Made by a program: the position numbers and the translations under genes. Under the pieces are notes generated by a model. It was not told where the DNA came from. It ran no database searches and saw nothing but the letters and a program-made list of their open reading frames with translations. A stretch of 42,926 nucleotides of DNA, from the IMG/VR virus record IMGVR_UViG_3300024273_000359, positions 1 through 42,926 of that record. One strand, given 5' to 3'. How positions within the stretch are numbered: position 1 is the first letter of the stretch; each line of letters starts with the position of its first letter. Source of the DNA: a virus. Below, in pieces: positions 15,845 to 24,666 of this stretch.

Positions 15845-18222
15845 TACTTACCTTTCATGTTTTTAGTTCGCTCTGCGCGGACGTTAGCTAACATCTCATC
15901 AAGCGGGAGTTGATCCCAGCCCTTATCCATGATTAGCTGTTTGTTTCTGTCAATGATTGAACTTGTGTATGGGTTTACGTCGGCTCCGTAAAGACGCTCT
16001 CGACCGACACCTTGCACAGCCTTTGGCATCTTCCTGATCAGACGCGCTTCTTCCAGCTTGATATGCTGTTCAAACGTGTTTGACCTCATCTCTGTCTGTG
16101 TTGTCTGTAGCGCCCAATCACCAATTTGTTTATTTCCAATACGCACTTCCTTACCATCACTGCCCTGCATGAAAGTGCTGCCGCCTATATAAACCACATA
16201 GCCGCCGGGTGACTTTTCAAGACGGACTTTGTCGGTGCTGTATCCGGCTGTCGTAGCTATTGGAAACACAACTTCTTTGATGTACCCTTCCATCCATTCA
16301 GCTGGGGTACGTGTGTCTTTTACTGTCGCTGGGATTTCTGGTAAGTCTTTCTTTAGATACTTGAAGTTCCCAACACGCACAGAGTTCTTCTGTATATGCT
16401 CTAACGCCCCAGCTACAGCTTCTTTGGCATTCGCCGATGAACCTGTAACAACGTTGAACATTGCGTAATCCCTGATGACGGACGAGAAGTGAAGCACGTT
16501 GGACATGTCACTCACACCCTCAAAACCCGGAAGTATTGAAGCTACTTTCTCAAGGAAGCTTGGATCCAATAAATCGTCAACAGCTACCTGAACGCTTTTG
16601 TTAAAACCTTGGTACTGCGGCGAGGTTATGCCTAGCCCTTTGATGCGCGCCATGCCGATAGCAACTTCATCTATGCTGCGTCCCATCTCCAACTGACTTG
16701 AAGCGAGTACAAGCCGGTCAAAGCTGTCTGAGTCTCCAACAAGGCTTTTTGTGTATGCGTAGTTGTTATCAAGAAGTGACTTGAATTGCAGTAAACCTTC
16801 AGCCGTACCATTAGCAACTGCTCCCTGTTCTTTACCGCTAGTGCCTATGGTCACTTCAGCAAGTCCTACAGACAGCTTTGCTAATGAGGCTTGAGCCTGT
16901 GCATCAATCAGACCGTTCTGGGCGAAATGGTGCATACGTGTTACAGGGTCTGCATCCTTTAGCTTTTCCTGTAAGTAACGTTGTGCAGAAGCCTTCATTT
17001 CAGAAACTGAAACAGGTGTGGTTCCACCAGAATTGTTTGGTATTGTTAAAGTAGAACCCTGACCCGCAAAGAACTCTGGAAGATACTGCCCTTCGATTGC
17101 AGCAAAAAGCATTGCGTCGTTGTTCGCCTTAGCTACCTCTACTGAGTTATCAAATATTTGCTGACTAAATGCTTTTTGCATTCCCGCCATAGATGACTGT
17201 TGAGAATTTAGGATCTGTAGCTTTGACGATGCAGGAAGGTATTTATCAAACCGACTCCACAATTCTTCAAAGCGCTTTAGCTTCTGACCTGTCAGCTGCC
17301 CATCTGCGGCGGCAAAGGCGAACTCTTTAGACAAGTCCACCCAGTTCTTAACTTGCTGCTGGTCAAAGTTCCCACTTGCTTGCGCTGAGAACAATGCTGA
17401 ATGTTCTGCACCAACGATGTCGCGTACACGGTGACCATCAGAGGTACGTGTGTCCAACATTGCATCCAACAGATCTTTGTTACCGCCGGGTATCAGTGAC
17501 CGCATAGCGCCTGTAAGGATCTTCTTGCCCTCCTCTTTGGCGACTACGTTGTTCTTAACCATGGTGTCGTAGACATCACCAAGAAGCTGCGCTCCTTCAG
17601 CTGGGGTTCCTTGGAACTGCTTAGGATCCGAAACATACGCAAGGTACGAGGTCATCGCTGCGTTGCCTTGTTCGGCTGCATCGTTAATGGCTGTCTGGTC
17701 ATTTGTCGTGCGAACAAACTCACCTAAGGCAGTGCGGGATTCGTTGAACGCCTTGTCGTAACCTGCAACAGTAAAGTTATCTTTACCTGACAAGAACTCA
17801 TTACGCTGTTCTAAGAAGTAAGCGTCGAAATCCTTAGAGCTATCGAACTTCAGTTCACCTGTGGCAAGCTTAGATTTAAGATCGGATACGGTTTCAGCTA
17901 ACTGACGACCGCCTTGGATGTTGCGAACCGCAGCGACGAAGACTGGGCTTTCACTGGGTAGCAAGGTCTTATTAGAAATTGCGCTATTTATATCAGCCGT
18001 GGATGTGCCGTTTGCCCATGCGATAGCGTCCTCCTGCACCTTAGAAACTTGGTTTGCTTTAAGGGCTGCTAGAGGTGCTTGAGTTGCCCCAAGAGCCGCA
18101 GCTAAAGCGTATGACTTGTCTGCACCTGATGAACTAAAGACCTGCGTTTCCATCTGTGGAGCGTTGCTCCTACGAAGCTGTGCAGGGTTGTTTTGGTATT
18201 GAGGTTGTACTCTTGTTGCCAT
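15844..18222 (-). CDS. Internal virion protein (T7 gp15-like)
   Basis: This 792-aa largely helical protein lies between gp14- and gp16-like genes, and T7 gp15 is 747 aa. It starts MATRVQPQYQNNPAQLRR, typical of podoviral gp15 N-termini, then an Ala-rich helix. It would form the periplasmic segment of the DNA-ejection conduit together with gp14 and gp16. No enzymatic motif is seen. The identification rests on order, size and N-terminus. Confidence 0.88.
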   Translation of the reverse strand: MATRVQPQYQNNPAQLRRSNAPQMETQVFSSSGADKSYALAAALGATQAPLAALKANQVSKVQEDAIAWANGTSTADINSAISNKTLLPSESPVFVAAVRNIQGGRQLAETVSDLKSKLATGELKFDSSKDFDAYFLEQRNEFLSGKDNFTVAGYDKAFNESRTALGEFVRTTNDQTAINDAAEQGNAAMTSYLAYVSDPKQFQGTPAEGAQLLGDVYDTMVKNNVVAKEEGKKILTGAMRSLIPGGNKDLLDAMLDTRTSDGHRVRDIVGAEHSALFSAQASGNFDQQQVKNWVDLSKEFAFAAADGQLTGQKLKRFEELWSRFDKYLPASSKLQILNSQQSSMAGMQKAFSQQIFDNSVEVAKANNDAMLFAAIEGQYLPEFFAGQGSTLTIPNNSGGTTPVSVSEMKASAQRYLQEKLKDADPVTRMHHFAQNGLIDAQAQASLAKLSVGLAEVTIGTSGKEQGAVANGTAEGLLQFKSLLDNNYAYTKSLVGDSDSFDRLVLASSQLEMGRSIDEVAIGMARIKGLGITSPQYQGFNKSVQVAVDDLLDPSFLEKVASILPGFEGVSDMSNVLHFSSVIRDYAMFNVVTGSSANAKEAVAGALEHIQKNSVRVGNFKYLKKDLPEIPATVKDTRTPAEWMEGYIKEVVFPIATTAGYSTDKVRLEKSPGGYVVYIGGSTFMQGSDGKEVRIGNKQIGDWALQTTQTEMRSNTFEQHIKLEEARLIRKMPKAVQGVGRERLYGADVNPYTSSIIDRNKQLIMDKGWDQLPLDEMLANVRAERTKNMKGK

Positions 18223-18250
18223 TTTTATTTAACCTAATTTATTGAACCAA

Positions 18251-18808
18251 CTAAATGGTGAACTTAGCTGGTAAGAACATATCTGCGGTGTTACCAAACA
18301 GACCCTGTCCTGTCGTCTTAGTCAGGTTTGCATCAACCGCAGCAATACTGAGTGCAGCACTGAAGTAGTCGGGACGTTTAACTGGTGGAAGACGGGCGAT
18401 AGTGTTAGCTTCAGTAATAAAGATGTTCTGGTACTGGGCATCTATTGACCCGCTCTCTCGGACGAAGTTAGTCATTGAGGTAACGATGTCTGAAGAACCT
18501 TGAGCGCCAAGCTCTCTCAGTTGAGCTAAAGCAGATCCGCCCATAGCCACACCAGATTCGCCAGCGGCGACGATTCCGGTTGATATAGCCTTATTGGCGG
18601 CAGCGTTAGCACTGTTGGCTGCGTCAGACGCATCAACATAGCTTTCTTTGCGCTGGATGTTTGATAAAGCAATGTCGTTTCTTGTCTTACCTTGGGCAGC
18701 AGCTGTTGCCGCTGCGTTGGAAGCTGACTGCGCGTCAGCCCCCTTTCTTTCTGCATCTAACTTACCTACAGCAGCGGCAACCTGTAGCGCTGTCATCGGA
18801 TCACACAT
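18251..18808 (-). CDS. Internal virion protein (T7 gp14-like)
   Basis: This 185-aa protein (T7 gp14 is 196 aa) starts MCDPMTALQVAAAVG and continues with Ala/Gln/Asn-rich helices. In the middle, TGIVAAGESGVAMGGSALAQLRELG resembles the gp14 block with IGES.L.GSS. It is predicted to be ejected and to form the outer-membrane portion of the channel. Order 13-14-15-16 is conserved here. Confidence 0.87.
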   Translation of the reverse strand: MCDPMTALQVAAAVGKLDAERKGADAQSASNAAATAAAQGKTRNDIALSNIQRKESYVDASDAANSANAAANKAISTGIVAAGESGVAMGGSALAQLRELGAQGSSDIVTSMTNFVRESGSIDAQYQNIFITEANTIARLPPVKRPDYFSAALSIAAVDANLTKTTGQGLFGNTADMFLPAKFTI

Positions 18809-18811
18809 AAT

Positions 18812-19273
18812 TTATTTCCTTGAAGTGAACTGGAGGAACTCTTCCCCGTTGAGGGTGAGCTTCTCTCCTGTAAAACTAAACCCTAGCCACTTGATCCAGC
18901 GGATGTGGGTCTTGTTTCCAGACCACACATAGTTCATTAGTAATGGGTACTTATCGGACAACTCAGCTTTGACAGCGGTTGCCCACGTTAATGTTTCTCT
19001 TCTGACTTTTGACATCGAAGGCGTTCCCATCATCCAAGGTACAGCGACCCCCACTCCGGGACAAACACCATAGACACAGACAAGCTCGTCACCTAGGAAT
19101 GCTGCGTAGCAAACCTCGGATAACTCGAATGACTGTAGGAGCCCACTCAGCGGATCAAGTCCGTGGTGGTGCATCTCCAGACGATCAGCCTCGCGCAGGT
19201 TTGCCGCTAGGTCTCTGATGTCTTCTATGGTTGCTTGTTGTAGGGGTTTAAGATGGACGGCTGCGTCTGGCAT
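18812..19273 (-). CDS. Internal core protein A, GNAT-like (T7 gp13-like)
   Basis: This 153-aa protein has the C-terminal block LLMNYVWSGNKTHIRWIKWLGF, close to T7 gp13 (LWNYVWVGNTSHIRFLKTIGA). The overall layout is an acetyltransferase-like (GNAT) fold; whether it binds acetyl-CoA is unknown. In T7, gp13 is needed for internal core assembly. It overlaps the end of the tail tube B gene by 26 bases. Confidence 0.87.
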   Translation of the reverse strand: MPDAAVHLKPLQQATIEDIRDLAANLREADRLEMHHHGLDPLSGLLQSFELSEVCYAAFLGDELVCVYGVCPGVGVAVPWMMGTPSMSKVRRETLTWATAVKAELSDKYPLLMNYVWSGNKTHIRWIKWLGFSFTGEKLTLNGEEFLQFTSRK

Positions 19274-21575
19274 AGAAGCCTTCCCACTCAGCGTTAAGCA
19301 GCGCGACAGGCTTTGGGTTGTCCGAAGATACTTCGATGGTTACGTTCTCACTGCGACCCAGAATTGGGAAGCGGAACTTGCCAGTCTTGATGGCGGTTTG
19401 TCCTAGTGTTGCGGAAGCATCACCAAGCGTTGTTCCAGAGAAAACATAGTTGAACTCTTGGCGACCTAAGTTACCTACAGAAACTTTAAAGAACCCTGTC
19501 TCTGCGTAGTTAACTATCATGTTGCGAAGCTGTAGACGGCCTGAGGTTTCTGACACCTGACCTTCGCCCTGCTGCTTCTTAATACTGATCGTGCTGAAAC
19601 GGTAACGCAGTGTGTAAGGTTCACCGACGATTACGGACTTACCTAACCAGTTTCCCGGAATGTAACTACCGACACCGTCTGTCTCTATATCAAATAGGGA
19701 ACCAGCTTGTGTACCTGTGTCCGTACTCAGTACAGCTTTCATACTCGCTGTGACACCGTAGGGAACTGTGATGTACGTTTTGCCTAAAGCGTATGAAGTT
19801 CCTGAAGCGGTTGCCTTACGATCCAGATGGATGATGTACGGCTCACCGGCAGTTGGTGTAGTCTGAGAGGCGACGTTCATCGACTCAATAAATGTCTCAC
19901 CATTCCTGTTGATGATCAGGTACATGGTTGACTCAATGAAGTCCACGCTTAACACCTCACCACCAAAGTTCCAACGTGACCAGCTTGACTGCAACTTCTG
20001 AGAGTTGTTGAAGTAGTACTTGTAGACGTACAGGCTTGTTGGGTCGTTAGGTGTCAGTGCTACTAATATGTCTTCATTCAGACCAGCAACGAGCCTTGAG
20101 ACACCTTCGGGTATATAGGTCGGTACGTGGGCTGTGATGTCTAAGGCATCGTTGGTTCCAGTGTTTGAATCAACATAGAACTCCCGTACACCTGAGTAGT
20201 CACCACGGGGAACCGCGAAGTACACAACGTTACCTACACCTAAAGGCTTGGCATCTGTGTTGCACTCGAACTCGGTTGTCTGCTTGATCGATATGGTCTT
20301 AGGGGTCAGTAGGTCACCTGACTCAACTACGAACTGTGTTTGGCTAGAGAACAGCAACAGCTGCTTCGAGAACGGCACAGCGTGAACCAGCGTCGATACC
20401 TTCGTGTGTGACACCGCAGCGTCGATGGGGGCTGAGTCTAAGAGCGCCGTCGCTGTGGGGTTATAGAACTTAAAGAACTGTGCAGCTTCAGAGAAGATGA
20501 CAGAGTCCTCTGACAGGAAACCTAGACGGTTGCGGTAGAAGAAGACATCGCTTATCGCACGTCCTACGAACGATGGGTCTGGGGATGAGTCTTCATCACC
20601 GGCTGTACGCTTACCGTAGTCAAGCTCTTTAAATGTGAATGTGCCGTCTGCCTCACGCACTAAAGCATGGGGCATTGTGCTGTCCATAAAACCATTGGAG
20701 ATGCCGGGTTCTACAGCTTCCTTCCAGATACCGGAGGCGGAGCCGTCCTCGACATACTTGACCCAGTAGTTGTCAAACCCAGAGTTAGCATCACCTGCGA
20801 TTTCTATAGTGAAGCCGTTCACGACACCGTTGTTCGGTAGGTCAGAGAACTGCTGAATGTTACCTTTTAGGGCAACCGCTGCACCGTTGTTAAATCCGTC
20901 GAACACCTCAAGCTTGAAGTCGTTGCCAGCGGATATATAGATTACTGAGCCGCTGCGGATTGCAGACTTACCAGATGCAATCAAACCGTTGTACAGGTTC
21001 TTTGCAATGGTGTCTGTGTTCAGGTCAACACTGTGGGATGCGCTTGTACCATCACGGGTGGTGAAGCTTGCAACCTGCACGTCGTTAATCTTGATGGAGT
21101 AAACCTTACCGTAGTTACCACCAGTGATGCTCACCAAGCCCTCGTAGGGGCGGGATGCGGTTAGCTCAGTAGCCTTAGTTACTGTCACACCCTTGTTTAC
21201 TAGGAACGTGTAGTCAGCTACCGTCACAGTTCGGAAGGCTGTCTTAGGACTGTCTGATGTTAGGTAAGCCACACCGTCTGGTGTGTTAACTGTTAGTTCA
21301 GTTCCAAGAAGATTCCAAACACGGATTGCTCCGTTGGTTACAGCGACGATGTACTTTTCGTTCTTGTCACGGTTGATGGTGTGTAGGTACGCATCTTGTA
21401 GTTGTGTACCTGTTAGTCGAGCAATGTGCTTAGTCGGCGGTCGCTTCTTCATACCCTTAGCAACTGTACTAATACCGTTCTCTTGCACTTCAGCTTGAGA
21501 GGTTAAGCGAAGGGTTGGGGGCTGTTGAGATATACCGTTGACTAAATTTGGAATTGAAGAAGAGATGAGAGACAT
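19248..21575 (-). CDS. Tail tubular protein B / nozzle (T7 gp12-like)
   Basis: The 775-aa size matches T7 gp12 (794 aa). The start, SSIPNLVNGISQQPPTLRL, is the hallmark of gp12-type proteins, and beta-propeller-like repeats follow. It forms the hexameric nozzle under the gatekeeper protein, to which the fibres attach. The first ATG overlaps the stop of the tail tube A gene by one base. Confidence 0.95.
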   Translation of the reverse strand: MSLISSSIPNLVNGISQQPPTLRLTSQAEVQENGISTVAKGMKKRPPTKHIARLTGTQLQDAYLHTINRDKNEKYIVAVTNGAIRVWNLLGTELTVNTPDGVAYLTSDSPKTAFRTVTVADYTFLVNKGVTVTKATELTASRPYEGLVSITGGNYGKVYSIKINDVQVASFTTRDGTSASHSVDLNTDTIAKNLYNGLIASGKSAIRSGSVIYISAGNDFKLEVFDGFNNGAAVALKGNIQQFSDLPNNGVVNGFTIEIAGDANSGFDNYWVKYVEDGSASGIWKEAVEPGISNGFMDSTMPHALVREADGTFTFKELDYGKRTAGDEDSSPDPSFVGRAISDVFFYRNRLGFLSEDSVIFSEAAQFFKFYNPTATALLDSAPIDAAVSHTKVSTLVHAVPFSKQLLLFSSQTQFVVESGDLLTPKTISIKQTTEFECNTDAKPLGVGNVVYFAVPRGDYSGVREFYVDSNTGTNDALDITAHVPTYIPEGVSRLVAGLNEDILVALTPNDPTSLYVYKYYFNNSQKLQSSWSRWNFGGEVLSVDFIESTMYLIINRNGETFIESMNVASQTTPTAGEPYIIHLDRKATASGTSYALGKTYITVPYGVTASMKAVLSTDTGTQAGSLFDIETDGVGSYIPGNWLGKSVIVGEPYTLRYRFSTISIKKQQGEGQVSETSGRLQLRNMIVNYAETGFFKVSVGNLGRQEFNYVFSGTTLGDASATLGQTAIKTGKFRFPILGRSENVTIEVSSDNPKPVALLNAEWEGFYARRSRPS

Positions 21576-22165
21576 TAGCGTTCCAGTGATCGGGCAACAG
21601 AGTAGCTGCCTGAGAGAATGTTGTAGTCCCCAGTGATGCCTTCAGACCGCTTGAGTTCTATATGTGCCTCTACCTCATCACGCGCTGTGAATTGGAACAA
21701 GAGGTCTGAACCTACGGCTCTGCTTTGGAATACACGGGCAGCACGTACCGCGATGTACTGACGGGCTGTTTGGGGAAGCTGGGTGAACGGGAGAAGGGTT
21801 ACCATCTCGACCGTGATTGACTTATCGAACACATAGGTTCTGTTGGTCTTGTTGTAGACAGTGCTGGCACGTTGAACGATGTCAATCTGTACGCTGTTAC
21901 CTACGGTATCTACACGAAGGCAGTTGCCCGGTAGAACTATTTGTTTGGAGTTCGCCTCTGGATGGAGGGTCACATTTGTTTCGACATTGAAATGCCAGCC
22001 ATGAGCTTGAACACTGCGGTTAACCTCGTTCAGCACTTGGTTCGCCAAGACAGCGTCAGCAGATGCAGATACAGCATCAAGACTAGCTAGGGGCGACTCA
22101 CCAATTACAGACAGGATTAGATTCAGCGCCTCAAGTTCCGATAACGGAGTCGTTGAAGTGGTCAT
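21575..22165 (-). CDS. Tail tubular protein A / gatekeeper (T7 gp11-like)
   Basis: The protein has 196 aa, the same length as T7 gp11. Characteristic pieces are LEALNLILSVIGESPLASLD, VLNEVNRSVQAHGWHFNVE and RQYIAVRAARVFQSRAVGS. It forms the dodecameric ring between portal and nozzle. It follows the capsid gene after an intrinsic terminator, as in T7. Confidence 0.95.
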   Translation of the reverse strand: MTTSTTPLSELEALNLILSVIGESPLASLDAVSASADAVLANQVLNEVNRSVQAHGWHFNVETNVTLHPEANSKQIVLPGNCLRVDTVGNSVQIDIVQRASTVYNKTNRTYVFDKSITVEMVTLLPFTQLPQTARQYIAVRAARVFQSRAVGSDLLFQFTARDEVEAHIELKRSEGITGDYNILSGSYSVARSLER

Positions 22166-22176
22166 ATATCTTTTTT

Positions 22177-22211
22177 AAAAAAAAGGGGAACCCCGTTTTA
22201 TGGAGTTCCCC
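22177..22211 (-). terminator. Strong intrinsic terminator after the capsid gene
   Basis: On the minus strand GGGGAACTCC pairs with GGGGTTCCCC (ten pairs, one G-U) around a short A-rich loop, followed by eight Ts. It is the clearest terminator in the window. Its place between capsid and tail tube A matches the T7 terminator T-phi after gene 10. It would favour capsid over downstream virion proteins. Confidence 0.92.
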
Positions 22212-22239
22212 TTGGACTAACTAAACCTTGCGGCTCAGA

Positions 22240-23172
22240 TTAGAGTTTGATTTCGATGGCAGCTTGTGGATTCAACAGGCCGTGACCCATTGCGTACTTA
22301 GCCAACATCAAAGTACCTTGACGACGCATGTCGTACTCTGATTCCATTGCCAGATCCATCAACTTGACGGAACCGATGGCACCTTTTTGCATGACCAAAG
22401 CTTGCACACCAGTGAAGTCACCAGCGTACTTGTTGTCAGTACCAGCATCTAAAGTGCCGTTAGCGATAACGGTGTTAGGCAAGTGGTTGGTCTTCACTAA
22501 AGTGATACCGCCGACGCGCAATACTTTTGCATCTGCGTATACACCAGCACCACCCCAATCCTTGTTCAGGAGTTCGGTCTTTTGTGCCAAGGCGTAGTAC
22601 TGAGCAGGACGGATGAAAGCAACGCGGTCTTCATCAGGTACGTCTTTCTCATCGAAGATTTGTGAAGCATCAAACAATGAAGCAACCAACTGGTCAACTG
22701 AACCACCAGTGGTGATTGTTGCGCCGCCTGTTTCACCAACGATACGTGCAGCTGCGCGTGAAGCGAGTACACCCATCTGGATCAAGTGCTTGTCCAAAGT
22801 CTTGGCCAACACGCGACCCAACTCGGTTGAGTACACGGAACGCACGTCGTAGTGGTTCATCGCTTCGTCGATGTTTGAGATGAAGGTATCAGCGATCAGC
22901 AAGTCATCGATGGTGATTACAACTTCGCCAGCGGCGATGTTCTTACCAACGATTTCAGTACCGGGAACGTGGTATGCGGCTGCGGCTTGACCGACAACTG
23001 CGAATGAAGCGGACTTACCGCTAGTGATCGTGCGTGAACGAACGTAAGGCAGAACCACATTGGTTTCTGCGAATGAGGTCATCACTTCGCCAGTGAAGAC
23101 TTTTAAGAAGAGAGCTTTAGTATCACCGGCAAGTTGATCTTGACCAAGGCGACTAGGATTTGCATTTGACAT
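22240..23172 (-). CDS. Major capsid protein (T7 gp10A-like)
   Basis: This 310-aa protein (T7 gp10A is 345) starts MSNANPSRLGQDQLAGDTKALFLKVF and continues with FAETNVVLPYVRSRTITSGKSASF and DDLLIADTFISNIDEAMNHYDVRS, all typical of the podoviral HK97-fold capsid. It is followed directly by the terminator. I saw no frameshift product equivalent to gp10B. A TTGGAAAAATAAA leader precedes the ATG. Confidence 0.96.
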   Translation of the reverse strand: MSNANPSRLGQDQLAGDTKALFLKVFTGEVMTSFAETNVVLPYVRSRTITSGKSASFAVVGQAAAAYHVPGTEIVGKNIAAGEVVITIDDLLIADTFISNIDEAMNHYDVRSVYSTELGRVLAKTLDKHLIQMGVLASRAAARIVGETGGATITTGGSVDQLVASLFDASQIFDEKDVPDEDRVAFIRPAQYYALAQKTELLNKDWGGAGVYADAKVLRVGGITLVKTNHLPNTVIANGTLDAGTDNKYAGDFTGVQALVMQKGAIGSVKLMDLAMESEYDMRRQGTLMLAKYAMGHGLLNPQAAIEIKL

Positions 23173-23325
23173 TTTATTTTTCCAATGATTTTAGAGAGAG
23201 AGAAAAGAAGAGAAGCAACTTTCCAAACGCGCATAACGAACCACAGGATTGCCCACCTCAGTGGATCACGGGAGATATGAGTTTTGTTGTTATTGCAGAG
23301 CCACCGCAAAGGATTGCAAGTGCGA

Positions 23326-23736
23326 CTATTTATTCTTCAGAACTTCAGCGACAGAAGAAGCGATCTTCTCGCCGGAGCGTCCGATTACATAACCACCTAG
23401 ACCAAGCTCGACGATGTCCCATACGTTGACAGGAACCTCAAGATAGATCACAGGCAAGCCAAAGGCTTTGAAGTACGGGTATAGAACCCAGTTGTTAAAA
23501 ATAATGAATACGAAGGAGAGCATCGTGATTGGTCGCCAATTAGCAGCCAACCACGAATCACTCTGTGCTTCAGCAACCACAGCGGACATGCGGACTTTTA
23601 GTTCCTCAAGTTCGCCAGTGGCTTGCATCTGCAATAGTTCGAGTGTTGCTTTGTCCTTCTCCGCCTGATTGGGGAAGAGCCTGTCGATCAGCTTAGAGCC
23701 GATCTCAAACAGACCCCCCACTACTAGAGGAGCCAT
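23326..23736 (-). CDS. 3TM holin family protein, misplaced between scaffold and capsid (136 aa)
   Basis: The protein has a charged N-terminal helix with FEIGSKLIDRLFPNQAEKDKA, then SDSWLAANWRPITMLSFVFIIFNNW, VPVNVWDIVELGLGGYVIGRSGEKI and a short tail. This arrangement matches the 3TM holin family known from gene-transfer agents and many phages. In T7 the holin lies in the packaging cassette, so a holin between scaffold and capsid is unusual. It would release the amidase (35312-35743) to the cell wall or act directly as a pore. The alternative is a virion membrane protein. Confidence 0.8.
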   Translation of the reverse strand: MAPLVVGGLFEIGSKLIDRLFPNQAEKDKATLELLQMQATGELEELKVRMSAVVAEAQSDSWLAANWRPITMLSFVFIIFNNWVLYPYFKAFGLPVIYLEVPVNVWDIVELGLGGYVIGRSGEKIASSVAEVLKNK

Positions 23737-23743
23737 AGGAGCC

Positions 23744-24532
23744 TTAGAAGATTGAGGAGCGGGAGATCTTTGCTTCCACCTTGCGGCGGAAAGCGGGGTC
23801 AGTTTTGTATGCCGGACTCTTCATGTCTGTGGTCATCTGCTGTACAGATTCATAGAGGTCACTAGCGGTTGTACCGTTAGCGCCAGTTAGAAGCTTCGGC
23901 TCTGAACCCCGGCTATCCTTATATTGGGCATGCATACCTTGTAAGGCAAGCTTGATCAGTGATTGGTCTTTAGACTCCATAGCCTTGTTGTAAGACGCGA
24001 GTGATTCATTGCTTGCATTAGCGGATGCCCATGCGGACATGCTTGCAAACTCTGCGTCACCACCCACAACCGACTTGATATTCTGAAGGTCTATCTGGCG
24101 TTTAGCCACACGTCCCTCAATGAATTGATCCACTGTGTCGCGTGGGTAACCACCAGCAATAAGCTCGTCATACTCCGCCTGATTGATCTCACCATTGGCT
24201 TCATAAGATGCTACGAACTTGGATAAATCCAAACCCTTAGAACTTAGTTCACTAGCCAATGCAGCATCGTCGGTGACGACTGCATTAGGATCCACAGGAT
24301 CTGGTGTGACTACAGGATCTACAGGAGCTTCGGGTTCCTTCACTCCAAGCTTGGACTCAAGAGACTTATAGGCGTTAGCCATCTCTTCAGCCGACTTGAA
24401 TTTCTCAGGCAACCACTCTGGGCGGGAGTCTGCCGCTGGGGATGCTGCGCCATCGGCGAGGGCAACCATCTTCGCGATGTGTTCCGGGTCGTCGCCAGCT
24501 GGCTTCTCGTTAATTACTACAGTTTCTGACAT
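23744..24532 (-). CDS. Capsid assembly scaffolding protein (T7 gp9-like)
   Basis: This 262-aa acidic protein (T7 gp9 is 307 aa) has an N-terminal block RPEWLPEKFKSAEEMANAYK. A Pro/Asp-rich linker (PEAPVDPVVTPDPVDPNAVV) and a helical C-terminus ending FRRKVEAKISRSSIF follow; that basic tail is expected to contact the capsid shell. It guides procapsid formation and leaves before DNA filling. Its ATG overlaps the stop of the small gene upstream (TAATG). Confidence 0.93.
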   Translation of the reverse strand: MSETVVINEKPAGDDPEHIAKMVALADGAASPAADSRPEWLPEKFKSAEEMANAYKSLESKLGVKEPEAPVDPVVTPDPVDPNAVVTDDAALASELSSKGLDLSKFVASYEANGEINQAEYDELIAGGYPRDTVDQFIEGRVAKRQIDLQNIKSVVGGDAEFASMSAWASANASNESLASYNKAMESKDQSLIKLALQGMHAQYKDSRGSEPKLLTGANGTTASDLYESVQQMTTDMKSPAYKTDPAFRRKVEAKISRSSIF

Positions 24533-24666
24533 TAGTGCTGTTCAATGATCCGACCGTCAGGACGGACAATCCTTTTGTTGGTTGGTGTTTCCTGTGGGGC
24601 TGGGGTGACCAGAGCTTCTGGCTCAGGCACTTCTACTTCCACAGGTTTTTTCTTACTGGTTTTCAT
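24532..24666 (-). CDS. Small basic/Pro-rich protein between portal and scaffold (44 aa)
   Basis: A 44-codon frame starts inside the portal gene's last codons (14-base overlap) and stops in the scaffold start (TAATG). It begins with a Lys cluster (MKTSKKKPVEVEVPEPEA) and ends TNKRIVRPDGRIIEQH. The tight overlap on both sides argues that it is translated in a coupled series. No homologue is recognised; it may aid portal or scaffold assembly. Confidence 0.7.
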   Translation of the reverse strand: MKTSKKKPVEVEVPEPEALVTPAPQETPTNKRIVRPDGRIIEQH

